Source of the DNA: Podarcis raffonei
Lineage: Eukaryota; Chordata; Lepidosauria; Squamata; Lacertidae
Length of the DNA stretch: 64,000 bases
Assembly (NCBI RefSeq): GCF_027172205.1
Contig: NC_070614.1
Coordinates: forward strand, 48,548,001 to 48,612,000
Direction of reading: 5' to 3'
Made by a program: the position numbers and the translations under genes. Positions 1 through 10,240 of the stretch are shown here, piece by piece. A model generated the notes under the pieces. The model saw only the letters and a list, made by a program, of their open reading frames with translations, searched no databases and was not told the DNA's origin. Numbering within the stretch: position 1 is the stretch's first letter; every line of letters begins with the position of its first letter.

Positions 1-327
1 GGAGCTCCTTAAGCATGGCTCCATCAGTCGCTCGTAGAATCGGACAGTGGGCGTTTACGGAACTTCTTCCAGCATAAAAGTTCCTTAACGGAAACGCGTC
101 TTCTGGACTCTCGGCGTGACAGTTTCCGGCGAGGAGTGGGTGTCCCTATGGGAGGTCCTGAAACCTCCCCGCTATTTTCGCTGGAAGTGTCTCTGAGCCC
201 TCCCTCCGACTCACTTTCCCTTGGAGCCCTTCCTCTCCCCCTGCTGGTTCCCTCCCCAGCTGATAAGTCTCTCTCAGCCTCTGTGAGCCCTTTCACCTCC
301 TGTTTCTCCGATGGCAGTTCCCTGACA
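1..327 (-). repeat. 3' LTR of chromovirus (partial, cut by window)
   Basis: In element sense the LTR begins TGTCAGGG at base 327, directly after a polypurine tract. It matches 5083-5409 throughout by eye. Its other end lies beyond the window, so the full LTR is longer than 327 bp. Confidence 0.9.
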
Positions 328-3300
328 TCCACCTCCCCTCCAGGGCCCCCTTCACCCCCTCCCCTTCCCTCCTCTGCGGGAGGCGAGGGAGCAAAACCCC
401 TGAAAGAACCTCCCTCATCTTCTGAAGTTTCGAACACTTCCCTCCACCGGTTGCTGTTACCGGTTTCTAAGTACTCCTCCTCATCGGAGTCTGTTCCTTC
501 TTCCAACTCCGATTCCCTGAATCCTTCCAGTTCCTCCTCGTCGTCGGTGGTGCCAAAGTACTCCCTCCGGAACCTCGCTACTGGCTGAGGTTTCCTGGGG
601 AACCTTTGGTGAAACGTTTCGATCAAGATCTCGTCACTGACCTCCTCTGCCGTCACCCAGGTGTTTTCCGACTCCGGTTCCCCTTCCCACGCGACCAAAT
701 ACTCCACCTGATTACCCTTCCACCTGGAGTCGATGATCTCCGCCACATGGTTGCTGCTTTCCCTTTCTTCTAAGACTGGCCCCCGTGTGGAGACCCCTTC
801 ACCTTCCCCCCTATATGGTGACAGTAATGACCTGTGGAATACTGGGTGCAGTTTCATGTGGTTCGGTAACCGGAGTCTGAAAGCCACTGGGTTGACCTGT
901 TGAATGACCTCAAATGGTCCCAATCTTTTGGGTCTCAATTTCTTGCAACCCCCCTTGAACGGCAACCCTTGGGTCGACAGCCAGACCTGACTCCCCACCC
1001 TAATGGTTTCACCTTCCCTTCTGCTCTTGTCTGCCTGCCTCTTATATTCTTCTTTGGCCCTTTCTAAGTTGAGTTGGAGTTGACGATGGATCGCTTCCAT
1101 TTCTTCTACAAAATGTTCGGCGGCCGGGACACTCCATCTCTCCCCTCCTCCCCCTGGAAACGCCCTGGGGTGGCACCCATAATTCGCCAAAAAGGGGCTC
1201 ATCCCGGTGGACACATTCTCCGCATTATTGTAGGCAAATTCCGCTAGCGCCAACTTTTCGACCCAATCGTTCTCTCTGTCATTGACATAACACCTCAGGT
1301 ATTGTTGGAGGATACCGTTTGCTCTCTCCGCCTGCCCATTGGTCTCGGGGTGCCTGGCAGTCGAAAAATTGACCTCTACGTGCAGTAAGCTCATAAGTTT
1401 CCTCCAGAACCTGGACGTGAACTGTTTCCCTCTGTCGGAGACCACCCTCAAGGGGGCGCCATGCAGCCTAAAAATATGTTCTACAAACAATTTCGCTGTC
1501 TCTTCCGCCGTGACTGCATGTGAGCAAGCTACAAAGTGGCCCATCTTAGTTAACAGGTCTACTACGACCAGTATGGCGGTTTTCCCCTGGGATTTCGGCA
1601 GATCAGTCATAAAATCTATCGATACCGCCTCCCACGGTCGTTCTGGTGTGGGTAACGGTTCTAATAACCCCGCCGGCGCCCGCCTTTCTCCTTTGGCTCT
1701 CTGGCATTGGTCACACCCTCTTACATACTCCCGTACATCCTCCCTCACCTTGGGCCACCAAAATTCCCTGGTCACCAACCACATGGTCTTGTGTTGCCCA
1801 AAATGCCCCGCTGTGGGGTTGTCGTGCAGCTGTTTGAGTACTCTCCCCCTCAATTCCCCTTCGGGTATATAAAGTGCCCCTCTGTAATACAATACCCCGT
1901 TTCTTTCTTCAAAACCTCCGGGGTCTTCTCCCTCTCTCCTTAAACCTCTGAGCTTATTCTGGGCGTATTCATCATTCACCGTTCCCTCTACCAGTTCCCT
2001 TTGCCCCACCCAGGCCGCCCCACACACCCAGCGGTCCTCTGGGATGATATGTCTCTCTTCAGGTGCTCCCTCCCCCTCCAAATATTCAGGTTTGCGTGAG
2101 AGAGCGTCCGCTCTGACGTTTTCTGGACCTGGCACATAGCAAATTTCAAAATGGAATTTGGAGAACACCTGGGCCCACCTCACTTGTCGTTGGTTGAGCA
2201 CTCGTGCCGTTCTCCAATACTCCAAATTCTTGTGGTCCGTACACACTTGCACCTTATGCTGTGCGCCAATTAGTAAATGTCTCCATCTCCGGAACGCTTC
2301 GTGAATGGCGAGTAGTTCTCGGTCATATACGGTGTAGTTCCTCTCGGATTTGTTTAGCTTACGCGAAAAGAAGGCACACGGTCTCCACTCCGACTTATTC
2401 TTCCCCGGCTGAAGAAGCACCGCCCCCACCGCCCGGTCTGATGCATCAATTTCCACTCTCATTGGTTTTTGTAAATCCACATGCAGGAGCTGTTCTTCTG
2501 AAGCGAATGCCCTTTTCAATTCCTCAAATGCTTGCTCCGCCTCCGCCGTCCAAACAAATTTCTTCTTGCTGCTGAGACAGTCCGTGATGGGAGCCGTTAA
2601 GTGGGCAAAGTTCTTGATGAACTTACGGTAAAAGTTCCCAAACCCTAAGAACCTTTGCACATCCTTTTTCGTTTTCGGTGTCTTCCATTCCAGCACCGCC
2701 TGGACCTTGCCTGGATCCATGGCTAATCCCTTGTCTGACAAGCGGTACCCCAGGAATTCCACCTCCTTGGTGTGAAACTGACACTTCTCCAATTTCACCC
2801 ACAGCTGGTTTGCTTGCAGTTGGCTCAGCACTTCCCTGACATCCTTTACATGCTGCTCCTCATTCTCTGAATATATCAACACGTCATCTAGGAAGGCCAC
2901 GCAATTCTTGTAGAGCAGAGGTCCCAGGACGTGGTTCATGAACGATTGAAAACATGCTGAGCCTCCTTGTAATCCGAAGGGCATAACTAAATATTCAAAA
3001 GCCCCCAAAGGGGTGAACATGGTGGTTTTCCATTCATCCCCTTTCCTTATCCGTATCAGGTTGTATGCCCCTCTCAGGTCCAGTTTAGTGAATATCTTTC
3101 CCTTCCTCACCCTGGTCAAAATGTCATCAATTCTGGGCATGGGGAAAGCCACTGGTTCTGACACTGCATTCAAGGCTCTAAAGTCCACTACAAGTCTGGG
3201 TTTATCCGTGTGTTTTTTGTCCACAAAAAACACTGGGCTGCCCCCCACCGCTCTGGACTCTCTGATGAAGCCTCTCTTCAGGTTTTTATCAATAAACTCC

Positions 3301-4115
3301 CTTAACTCCTGCATTTCCCTGTCTGACATGGCGTACAGCTTGCCCACTGGGAGCTGGGCTCCAGGGACCAGGTTGATTTGGCAGTCAAAGGCTCTATGCG
3401 GTGGTAGTTTATCTGCTTCCCTTTCGCTGAAGACCTTGCTCAGGTCAGCGTATTGTTTGGGCACCTTCCCTTTGTCCGTTACTTCCGTCCCTGCTAGAAA
3501 GGCTTTTGCCCCTTCCGGCGCCTTTCCCTCTTTGCAGTGTTCCAGGCAATGTGCTGACCCAAAGGAGACCACTCTCTGATGCCAGCCCACTAGCGGATCA
3601 TGCAACGCTAGCCAGCTCATTCCCAAAATAACGGGAGCCCCTCCCAGGGTGGCCACATTGAACGCTATTCTTTCGGTGTGCCTGGCCACCCTCATAACCA
3701 TTGGGACGGTCTGTAGGCTAACTTCTCCTCCCAACAGCTCCCTCCCATCGATCGTGGTCACCTGCAGGGGGTTACTTAAAGGGAGTATCTGTATCTGGTG
3801 TTCAGCTGCAAACTCCTTACTCATAAAATTACAGGAGCTGCCTGAGTCCAATAGCGCCTTTGTCTTTAGTGGGTGTCCGTTTGCCAGCTCTAGCAACACC
3901 TCTATCACTAGGGCTGGTCTTGGAGGTTCTGGCGTGGGCACTTTTACTGCTCCTTGGCCTGGCTGCTGTGCCCTGACGGTGGCAGCCAGGCGTTGGCTTT
4001 TACTTGCTCCTGGACTCCCTCCTCCTTTCCCCCAACAGCTCCCGCCATCCCTTGCCATTCCTTTCTTTGCGGGCAGACTCTGGCAAAGTGACCTGGCTGC
4101 TGGCAGAGATAACAT
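24..4115 (-). CDS. pol: Chromovirus pol polyprotein (part of the LTR element)
   Basis: A long open frame of about 1,360 codons encodes the Ty3/Gypsy pol series in order: retropepsin-type protease (DSGS motif near the N-terminus), reverse transcriptase, RNase H, integrase with its zinc-binding region and catalytic core, then a chromodomain. The chromodomain is what assigns the element to the chromoviruses. The C-terminal coding part runs into the 3' LTR. The frame looks whole. It is a retroelement gene, not a host gene. Confidence 0.9.
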   Translation of the reverse strand: MLSLPAARSLCQSLPAKKGMARDGGSCWGKGGGSPGASKSQRLAATVRAQQPGQGAVKVPTPEPPRPALVIEVLLELANGHPLKTKALLDSGSSCNFMSKEFAAEHQIQILPLSNPLQVTTIDGRELLGGEVSLQTVPMVMRVARHTERIAFNVATLGGAPVILGMSWLALHDPLVGWHQRVVSFGSAHCLEHCKEGKAPEGAKAFLAGTEVTDKGKVPKQYADLSKVFSEREADKLPPHRAFDCQINLVPGAQLPVGKLYAMSDREMQELREFIDKNLKRGFIRESRAVGGSPVFFVDKKHTDKPRLVVDFRALNAVSEPVAFPMPRIDDILTRVRKGKIFTKLDLRGAYNLIRIRKGDEWKTTMFTPLGAFEYLVMPFGLQGGSACFQSFMNHVLGPLLYKNCVAFLDDVLIYSENEEQHVKDVREVLSQLQANQLWVKLEKCQFHTKEVEFLGYRLSDKGLAMDPGKVQAVLEWKTPKTKKDVQRFLGFGNFYRKFIKNFAHLTAPITDCLSSKKKFVWTAEAEQAFEELKRAFASEEQLLHVDLQKPMRVEIDASDRAVGAVLLQPGKNKSEWRPCAFFSRKLNKSERNYTVYDRELLAIHEAFRRWRHLLIGAQHKVQVCTDHKNLEYWRTARVLNQRQVRWAQVFSKFHFEICYVPGPENVRADALSRKPEYLEGEGAPEERHIIPEDRWVCGAAWVGQRELVEGTVNDEYAQNKLRGLRREGEDPGGFEERNGVLYYRGALYIPEGELRGRVLKQLHDNPTAGHFGQHKTMWLVTREFWWPKVREDVREYVRGCDQCQRAKGERRAPAGLLEPLPTPERPWEAVSIDFMTDLPKSQGKTAILVVVDLLTKMGHFVACSHAVTAEETAKLFVEHIFRLHGAPLRVVSDRGKQFTSRFWRKLMSLLHVEVNFSTARHPETNGQAERANGILQQYLRCYVNDRENDWVEKLALAEFAYNNAENVSTGMSPFLANYGCHPRAFPGGGGERWSVPAAEHFVEEMEAIHRQLQLNLERAKEEYKRQADKSRREGETIRVGSQVWLSTQGLPFKGGCKKLRPKRLGPFEVIQQVNPVAFRLRLPNHMKLHPVFHRSLLSPYRGEGEGVSTRGPVLEERESSNHVAEIIDSRWKGNQVEYLVAWEGEPESENTWVTAEEVSDEILIETFHQRFPRKPQPVARFRREYFGTTDDEEELEGFRESELEEGTDSDEEEYLETGNSNRWREVFETSEDEGGSFRGFAPSPPAEEGRGGGEGGPGGEVDVRELPSEKQEVKGLTEAERDLSAGEGTSRGRGRAPRESESEGGLRDTSSENSGEVSGPPIGTPTPRRKLSRRESRRRVSVKELLCWKKFRKRPLSDSTSD

Positions 4116-4973
4116 TTCTTGGTGCTCTTCCCCTCCTTCTTCCGCCCTTCACTGGGATTTGAAACTGCGCGCGCGCGTGCTGTTCCAATTTCCATCGGCT
4201 CTCCTGGCGGGAAATTTGGCTCCGGAATCTCTGGAATGCGGAAATCCCTCCAACGCTCTCCTTTCCCTTCCCGCTTCTCCAAGGCTCTCGCCTCCTGGCG
4301 CGCTCCAATGGTCAGCGCTGATTTGGTCAGCTGGTCCATAGACTCCGCCCTGGGCGCCCGGGAAAGTTCGTCTTTCACCGCCGAAGAAAGCCCCTCTTCG
4401 AAAAGCATTTGAATGGGTTCCGCCGATAGGTCCCACCCCAATTTATGTATCAGCATGGTGAACTCAGTCCAGTACTCACGAACCGATCGGCTCCCCTGTT
4501 TACAAGCCATCAATTGTCTGCGCACCACTCCCTGCTCAATCTCGCTGGAAAACATCAAATCCATGGCGCGAAAAAACTTCCTCGTGTCCTTCAGCATTTC
4601 ACTATTCCCTGCCATCAGGGGTCTAACCCAGTCTCTCGCCACCCCCTTCGAGATGGCCAACCACAAACGCCACTCGCGATGCCTCGTCGGGAAAGTCGTC
4701 AAACTGCAGATTGAGAGCATACTGCATCTCTGTCCTAAAGGCTTGATAGTTCCTGGGGTCCCCCCCAAACCTCTGCACCAATCCTGGCATCTTTCTTGCT
4801 AGTGGGGCGCCTTTTGCCTTTTCTGCATCCTGCGCCCTCCTTTCCTCTAGCCTCGCCGTTTGCAGCGCTAGCTGGACCTCCAACACCCGGTACCTTTCTT
4901 CCAGGCTTGGACCCTCTCCAGCTCCTCCTGCTCCCCCGGTTCCGGCTGGGTTGCTCATGATGCCTCTCTGCAC
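3944..4973 (-). pseudogene. gag: Chromovirus gag region
   Basis: The gag-like region encodes a capsid-type domain and a single CCHC zinc knuckle (CYLCQQPGHFARVC) near its C-terminal end, upstream of pol in element orientation. Vertebrate sushi-ichi relatives are known to link gag and pol by ribosomal frameshifting, and a short gag/pol overlap fits this. The gag region appears to carry about one break and is treated as a fossil part. Confidence 0.75.
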
Positions 4974-5082
4974 AAGCTGCTTTCAGGGACTGTCCGATTG
5001 CTGTGATGGGATGATGAGCTGCTTGTGCATAAAGTCCTAGTTCCTCAGAGTTTGGCTAAGTCCACAAACCTCTGTCTGTGAC

Positions 5083-5409
5083 GGAGCTCCTTAAGCATGG
5101 CTCCATCAGTCGCTCGTAGAATCGGACAGTGGGCGTTTACGGAACTTCTTCCAGCATAAAAGTTCCTTAACGGAAACGCGTCTTCTGGACTCTCGGCGTG
5201 ACAGTTTCCGGCGAGGAGTGGGTGTCCCTATGGGAGGTCCTGAAACCTCCCCGCTATTTTCGCTGGAAGTGTCTCTGAGCCCTCCCTCCGACTCACTTTC
5301 CCTTGGAGCCCTTCCTCTCCCCCTGCTGGTTCCCTCCCCAGCTGATAAGTCTCTCTCAGCCTCTGTGAGCCCTTTCACCTCCTGTTTCTCCGATGGCAGT
5401 TCCCTGACA
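5083..5409 (-). repeat. 5' LTR of chromovirus (part shared with the 3' LTR)
   Basis: Direct repeat of 1-327. The element edge (TG...) is at 5409 and the next bases belong to the VH-derived flank. The LTR very likely extends below 5083 towards gag, but its inner edge and primer-binding site cannot be placed because the other copy is cut. Confidence 0.88.
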
Positions 5410-5422
5410 TATATATAAAAAA

Positions 5423-5525
5423 GAAGTCAAACCCGCATCTCCAGGGACATCTCCAGAAATGAAGTGTATCTCCAGCTGAGCTCCCCGACAGCTGCAGACA
5501 TAGCAATGTATTACTGTGCAAGAGA
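5423..5525 (+). pseudogene. IGHV: V0: IGHV 3' stub truncated by the chromovirus
   Basis: The sequence matches the FR3 end of V4 and V6 almost base for base. It reads [15 protein letters not shown], then [12 protein letters not shown] with the conserved Cys104. Everything 5' of late CDR2/FR3 is missing at the insertion edge; 5410-5422 is AT-rich and does not match the paralogue. The heptamer CACAGTG at 5526-5532 is perfect. After a 23-bp spacer the nonamer is GCAAGATCT (5556-5564), which is weak. The rest of this V gene should lie left of the window, beyond the element. It cannot make a V domain in this state. Confidence 0.88.
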
Positions 5526-5532
5526 CACAGTG

Positions 5533-5811
5533 AACCAAAGCAAGGAAGCATCACTGCAAGATCTACCCTCGGACAAAACCCCTTGCACAGCCACCAGCAG
5601 ATCCCTGTCACCAACACACAACCATTGAATGAATGCAGCTAAATTTGTGCTGAAAATCTGCACCCTCTTTGAGAGCAAAATGGTGAGGGTAATGTTCAGC
5701 CACATTCTTTGGTCAGCAGAAATTCTGAGAAATGTTGAGGGTATGCTGTGCTCAGATTGGCTTAGGTTGCCTTTTGTCTTTAAGTGCATTAAGCAGTTAT
5801 TCCCTTAGCTT
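5533..5811 (+). other. 3' flank of V0, paralogous to the V4 and V6 flanks
   Basis: No gene seen. The stretch aligns closely with 16484-16765 (after V4) and 21580-21810 (after V6), which marks the start of the duplicated two-V unit. Confidence 0.75.
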
Positions 5812-6632
5812 TCCCGCCCCAATCTGACCACAGTGATCCATGCAGGCTTGACTACTGTAATACTGCCCTTGAAACTGTCCCAGAAAGTCCAGCAGGTGCA
5901 GAATGCTGCAGCAAGGCTCTTCACGGGGTCCCTACCATGGGAGCATATTCACCCAGTGCTTAACCAGTTGCACTGGCTCCCGGTGGAGTATCGGGTCAGG
6001 TTTAAGGTGCTGTTTTTGACCTTTAAAGCCCTTTGTGGCTTAGGGCCCTCATATTTATGGGACTGCCTCTCCTGGTATGCCCCACAGAGGACCTTAACGT
6101 CCATGAATAATCATAGTTTAGAGGTCCGGGGCCCTAAGGAAGTCAGATTATCCTCCACCAGGGCAAGGGCCTTCTCAGTGATGGCTCCGACCTGGTGGAA
6201 TGCTCTGTCCCATGAGACCAGGGCCCTACAGGATTTAACTTCTTTCCGCAGGGCCTGTAAGACAGAGCTATTCCACATGGCTTCCAATTTGAACTTTTAT
6301 TCCCCTTCCTTCCCTCCCATTCCCCTTTTTATGAAGATTACCCGCTCTGGGATTCCACAGCTAATTCTCCCCTGGTCTCCTCACTGGCCCAAATAGGACT
6401 AAATTAGCCAGCTAGCCCTCGTGATCATCTAATGTTTACTGGATGGATTTCCCCCCTAAACTAATTTTTGAATTCTGAATTTATTGTTATTCACGTTTTA
6501 TACTGTATTTTATGCTACTTTGTTGCATCAATTAAGTGCTTTAAATTTGTTATTTGCCACCCTGAGCCTGGTTTTCTGACTGGGAAGGGCGGGGTAGAAA
6601 TAAAAATTTATTATTTATCATTATTTATTATT
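5812..6632 (+). mobile_element. L2-type LINE 3' fragment, copy A
   Basis: The + strand encodes the C-terminal tail of an L2-clade reverse transcriptase (VQNAAARLFTG, then LHWLPVEYRVRFKVL, then SVMAPTWWNAL). An A/T-rich tail follows. A near-identical copy follows V4 at 16766, while the paralogous place after V6 (about 21812) has none. The insertion therefore predates the split of units A and B and is a marker of their shared history. Confidence 0.8.
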
Positions 6633-7519
6633 ATGGAGTCAGCTGGCACTTTAAATGTTACTAAAAGTTATTGCCTCTCACTTCTTAGGCACAATTATGA
6701 TGAAAGTGTCACCTATGCTTATTAAACCACATGAAATAAATCGCTTTTATCGCTCTCAGACCAGCCTTCAACTATATTCTCTTTGTCAAGCAGTTGGCAG
6801 CAGAGACAATCCTTTCCAAAGCAAACGACAATCTCTCAAATCGCCAGACTGACAACCACCTGCAAAGTCTCACAAAAGAGGTTCTCAAAGCTACGAGCTC
6901 CCTGGCCTTACATGTAATGACTTCCACAAAAGGACTGCAGCTCTTTATTCGAGGGGGGGGGTGAAATGGATCTGCACACTTGTCCCCTTCTAGAGGCCAA
7001 CATAGCCTACAGCCCATCACAGGCAAAGGGCATCAAGAAACAGTTCCATTGCTAAGGCTTCATGGATGTTGCAGCACAATCTGGTCTGGGCTCTCCTCCA
7101 CTCCTCGATGGGTGTCTTGTGTCATTTTGCACTGTTCCATCCTTTTCTACATAGTACTATATTACATACCCTTTCAAGTGTCCCGGGGCATCACGGAATA
7201 ATAGAAGCCATCCCTGCTTCTGATGGTCCCAGAATGTCACATTTCCCCCCTACAGCCACACTGAGCTTGGGGGAAAGGGTGAGCCAGCACTTGTGCTTAC
7301 AGTGGTGTCACACTCTCGTGCAAGCCAACTAACTCGCCCTGTAGCATCATACCCCAATTTTCATCAGAGTAATGTTGGAGGATATATTATATGATATTTA
7401 TGTTGTATGCTTACATAGACATCCACTCAATGTGCTCATCTCAACACAAGAAGTAATGCTGAGACCTATAGGCTCTAAATGGTGCTCCAGCCTTTATTTT
7501 GCGGGACATTTTTTACATT
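6633..7519 (+). other. Spacer of V unit A
   Basis: No gene seen. It is collinear with 17839-18738 of unit B, and its first part with 21812-22240 of unit C, including an ATGAAATAAATC block. It leads into the V1 promoter. Confidence 0.7.
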
Positions 7520-7527
7520 ATGCAAAT
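7520..7527 (+). promoter_or_regulatory. Octamer of V1
   Basis: Perfect ATGCAAAT, 153 bp upstream of the V1 leader ATG. It is the POU-factor site expected in Ig V promoters. Confidence 0.85.
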
Positions 7528-7672
7528 TCTCTCACTGCCTCCCAAATTCAAATAACAGACTTCTTGGTAATTTAGCTTCATTGCAGCTGAGGAGAAAGGC
7601 TGCCTCCATTCCAGCATTATAGTTTTTCATTCCTATTATTACTTTTCTCCCCTCTCAATAAAATAAAATAAA

Positions 7673-8242
7673 ATGATACTGCTCTTGGTCCCCCTCATCC
7701 TCTTGGCCCTGCTCCCAGGTAAGTATCTCCTAAAACATTTTCCAACCCTTCCACATCTTATCAAATGAACTATCCTGAATAATAGATAGGATACTTAATG
7801 GTATAACAATTCCCATGACCCATGTGTTTTGGATTAAACGAGCAATGATAAAACTGTGCAAGAAATAGCCTTAAAGTTCTTGCGGGGCCTACTGCCTAAC
7901 TCTGGTTTTCCTTTTCTTTCCCTCCCCCCATCTCCCTTCAGGTGTTTTCTCCCAGGTCACATTGAAGGAATCTGAACCAGGAGCAGTGAGACCAGGAGAG
8001 ACCCTCGAGCTGACATGTACGGTCACTGGGCGCCCTGTGACAAGCAGCTACTGGTGGCACTGGGTACGACAGAGCCCTGGGAAAGGGCTCGAATGGATGG
8101 GAGGGTGGACTGCAAGATCGTACTACGCTGCATCGTTCCAAAACCGAATCACCATCTCTGTGGATTCTTCTCAAACCAAGTACTTTCTGAGACTGAGCGC
8201 TGTGACAGCTGCAGACACAGCCATGTATTACTGTGCAACAGG
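7673..8242 (+). CDS. IGHV: V1: IGHV gene segment, apparently functional
   Basis: Leader exon 7673-7718 encodes [15 protein letters not shown] and ends in CAG|GTAAGT. A 223-bp intron follows, and the V exon starts after CAG at 7942. The V exon (7942-8242) begins [16 protein letters not shown]. It has Cys23 (LTC), Trp41 in [16 protein letters not shown], a short CDR2 (WTARSY), FR3 [17 protein letters not shown] and [12 protein letters not shown] with Cys104. No stop or frameshift is seen. The RSS is CACAGTG (8243-8249), a 24-bp spacer and ACAAAAAGG (8274-8282). It would supply the heavy-chain variable domain after V-DJ joining. V5 is its close paralogue and V7 a deleted one. Confidence 0.93.
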
Positions 8243-8282
8243 CACAGTGGGACAGACTGAAGCAGAGGCCTGTACAAAAAGG

Positions 8283-9622
8283 AGGAAGTGTTTCCTTCTG
8301 ATACTTCTTGAGTAACACTTTGCCTGAGAAAAACAGATCCTGCTTCATCCCAGACAAAATACGCACATTCCCCCTTAACATGGCCTTGAACATTGCTGTC
8401 TCACATCTGGCCAGATGGTGGCCTAGCCATGCAAACTGTTAGCCATCACTGCCTCTTGAGGGAGTGAATTCAGTGTTGCTATCAAACGACCGAATGGTGA
8501 CTGCCCAAACTTGTGACTCAGTATAGGGGTCTCCAAGAGGAGCAGGGGGAAAACAGGAAATCTGCAATGAAGTCACACCCTCCAACATTTCTCAGATGGA
8601 GACATCTTATTCTACATCAGGAAACTTCTCCCTGACACTTGGTGACTTTTTCATTCAAAATGGGCTTTGCATGGCAGCTTCACTGCTTTGAATAAACATT
8701 CACAAACCTTTTATTGATAATAATCAGCTAAATAGTTTGAGGATCTATACAACTTTGTAACATGCAGAAATCAGCATTCTCAGAGAAATCAAACAATGGA
8801 ACTGAGGGAAGTTGGGGGGTTGGGGGTGGGTGGGTTTTGTGTGGGAGGGTGGGGGGGAAATAAGGGTGATATGTTTCTGGATAATCTCCCAACTTCATAC
8901 AGGTCAATACCTTATTTTTGGATTGTCCTATTTCTCCTTCAGGATGACAGGGCTTACTGCCGCCTGAGTTTGCTACTATAGAGAATGATAAATAAAGACA
9001 CTTCTCCCTTTCATCAGAGCAAGCTCAGTTTCAGGTATCACCAGTCCAAAGAATCCTACATCATACAGGAGATGTGCTGCTTCAACCATATATTTTTTTC
9101 TTTACCCTTAGAGTCTACTCCTTTCACATAGGCATTGAATCTAATGGCATATTAATTTGCTGACAATTTTGTCGACCATTTTACACCAATAAGTGTCAAT
9201 CCGTAGTAGTTAAAGGGACTGTTTTACAGGAAGCAACTATGAGATCTGAGAGTGTCAGAATTTTATTTAACTTCAATGTGTGGTTTTCTAAATGCCTATG
9301 TTGTTTTTATGCTGCTTTAGTTCTATCAGAGTTTGATGACTTTTTATGTATTATCTTTTATATAAGTTTTTAGCTTTTTGCATTTTATTTGCTTTATTTT
9401 GTTCTGTGAAAGCTGCTTTGAGTTTTTAGCTTTTTGTATTTTATTTGTTTTGTTTTGTTTTGTGGAAGCTGCTTTGAGTCCCAGTCTGGGGGAAAGGAAG
9501 GATATAAATACCACTACTAATATTACTACTTTATAGTTTATTCATCTGGCAACCTTGTCAAGTGCTCCTCCTTTTAGCTTCTGATCCTTAAATGCAGAAC
9601 AGAATTGGACGGACTTCCCATT
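8283..9622 (+). other. V1-V2 intergenic
   Basis: No gene seen. It holds a G-rich tract (about 8808-8856) and a LINE-like 3' tail (about 9280-9530) with the GCTGCTTTGAGT motif twice and an ending like GGATATAAATA. Confidence 0.6.
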
Positions 9623-9630
9623 ATGCAAAT
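9623..9630 (+). promoter_or_regulatory. Octamer of V2
   Basis: Perfect ATGCAAAT, 125 bp upstream of the V2 ATG. A weak TATA-like TTTTAAAGAG follows at 9651. Confidence 0.85.
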
Positions 9631-9747
9631 ATGCCAAGTACACCCTTCCTTTTTAAAGAGTGCCATTAAATGGCGCTTGATGACCTGACTGAGACTCACA
9701 CACCCTGTTTCTAATCAACAAAGGACTGAGTGATTAAGGCGGGAAAT

Positions 9748-10201
9748 ATGAGATCTTTGTCCATTTTGCTCATTCTCCTAAGCGTCTCACCTGGTGAGCA
9801 TTTATGCTCAGTGTAAAAACAAAAATCTTGAATTCAACCCAAAGTGAGGTCATATGAGAAGTCTAACATCTGCCTTTCTGTTTTGCAGGCATCCTTTCCA
9901 GTCCACAGCTAATCGAGTCTGGCCCAGGAGTGGTGAAGCCAGGCGAGTCCTTCAAACTGACCTGCACTATCTCTGGTTTCCAAGTCAGTGACTATCACTG
10001 GGTCTGGAACCGACAGCCTCCAGGGAAAGGCCTGGAGTTTATTGGTGCTATTCGGAGCTCTGCAGCTGGAGGAACCACCTATTATAACCCAGCATTCAGT
10101 AGTCGGATTTCTGTCACCAGGGACACCTCCAGAAATGAAGTATATCTTCAGCTGAATTCCCCGACAGCTGCAGACACCGCTGTGTATTTTTGTGCACGAG
10201 A
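9748..10201 (+). CDS. IGHV: V2: IGHV gene segment, apparently functional
   Basis: Leader exon 9748-9793 encodes [15 protein letters not shown] and has donor GTGAGC. The intron is 95 bp, and V exon 9889-10201 follows TTTTGCAG. It reads [19 protein letters not shown], with Cys23, [16 protein letters not shown] (Phe replaces the usual Trp after LE), a long CDR2 ([11 protein letters not shown]), FR3 [17 protein letters not shown] and [12 protein letters not shown]. The RSS is CACAGTG (10202-10208), 23 bp and CCATAAACA (10232-10240, 6/9). It belongs to the same broad family as V4, V6 and V8 but is a singleton here. Confidence 0.92.
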
Positions 10202-10240
10202 CACAGTGAAGTAAAGCAATGAAGCGTCCATCCATAAACA

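Larger units (their letters stand above)
1..5409 (-). mobile_element. Ty3/Gypsy chromovirus (LTR retrotransposon), 3' end cut by window
   Basis: This is a vertebrate-type Ty3/Gypsy element with a chromodomain, of the sushi-ichi-like kind, lying on the minus strand. Its parts in element order are the 5' LTR (high coordinates), gag, pol and the 3' LTR. The 3' LTR runs off the window at base 1. The stretch 1-327 repeats at 5083-5409 and I saw no difference between the two, so the insertion looks very young. A polypurine tract (about 329-345) sits just inside the 3' LTR. The element looks nearly whole, with about one break, in gag. It landed inside a VH gene whose 3' part remains at 5423-5525. 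The target-site duplication cannot be checked because the far flank is outside the window. Confidence 0.93.

Noticed and set aside
5812-6400. Open frame with WLPVEYRVRFKVL as a host protein
   Set aside because: It is the C-terminal tail of an L2 reverse transcriptase and recurs at 16766.
7938-8393. Minus-strand open frame opposite V1 (and similar ones opposite V2-V8)
   Set aside because: Shadow of the VH exon; no leader, splice or RSS logic on that strand.
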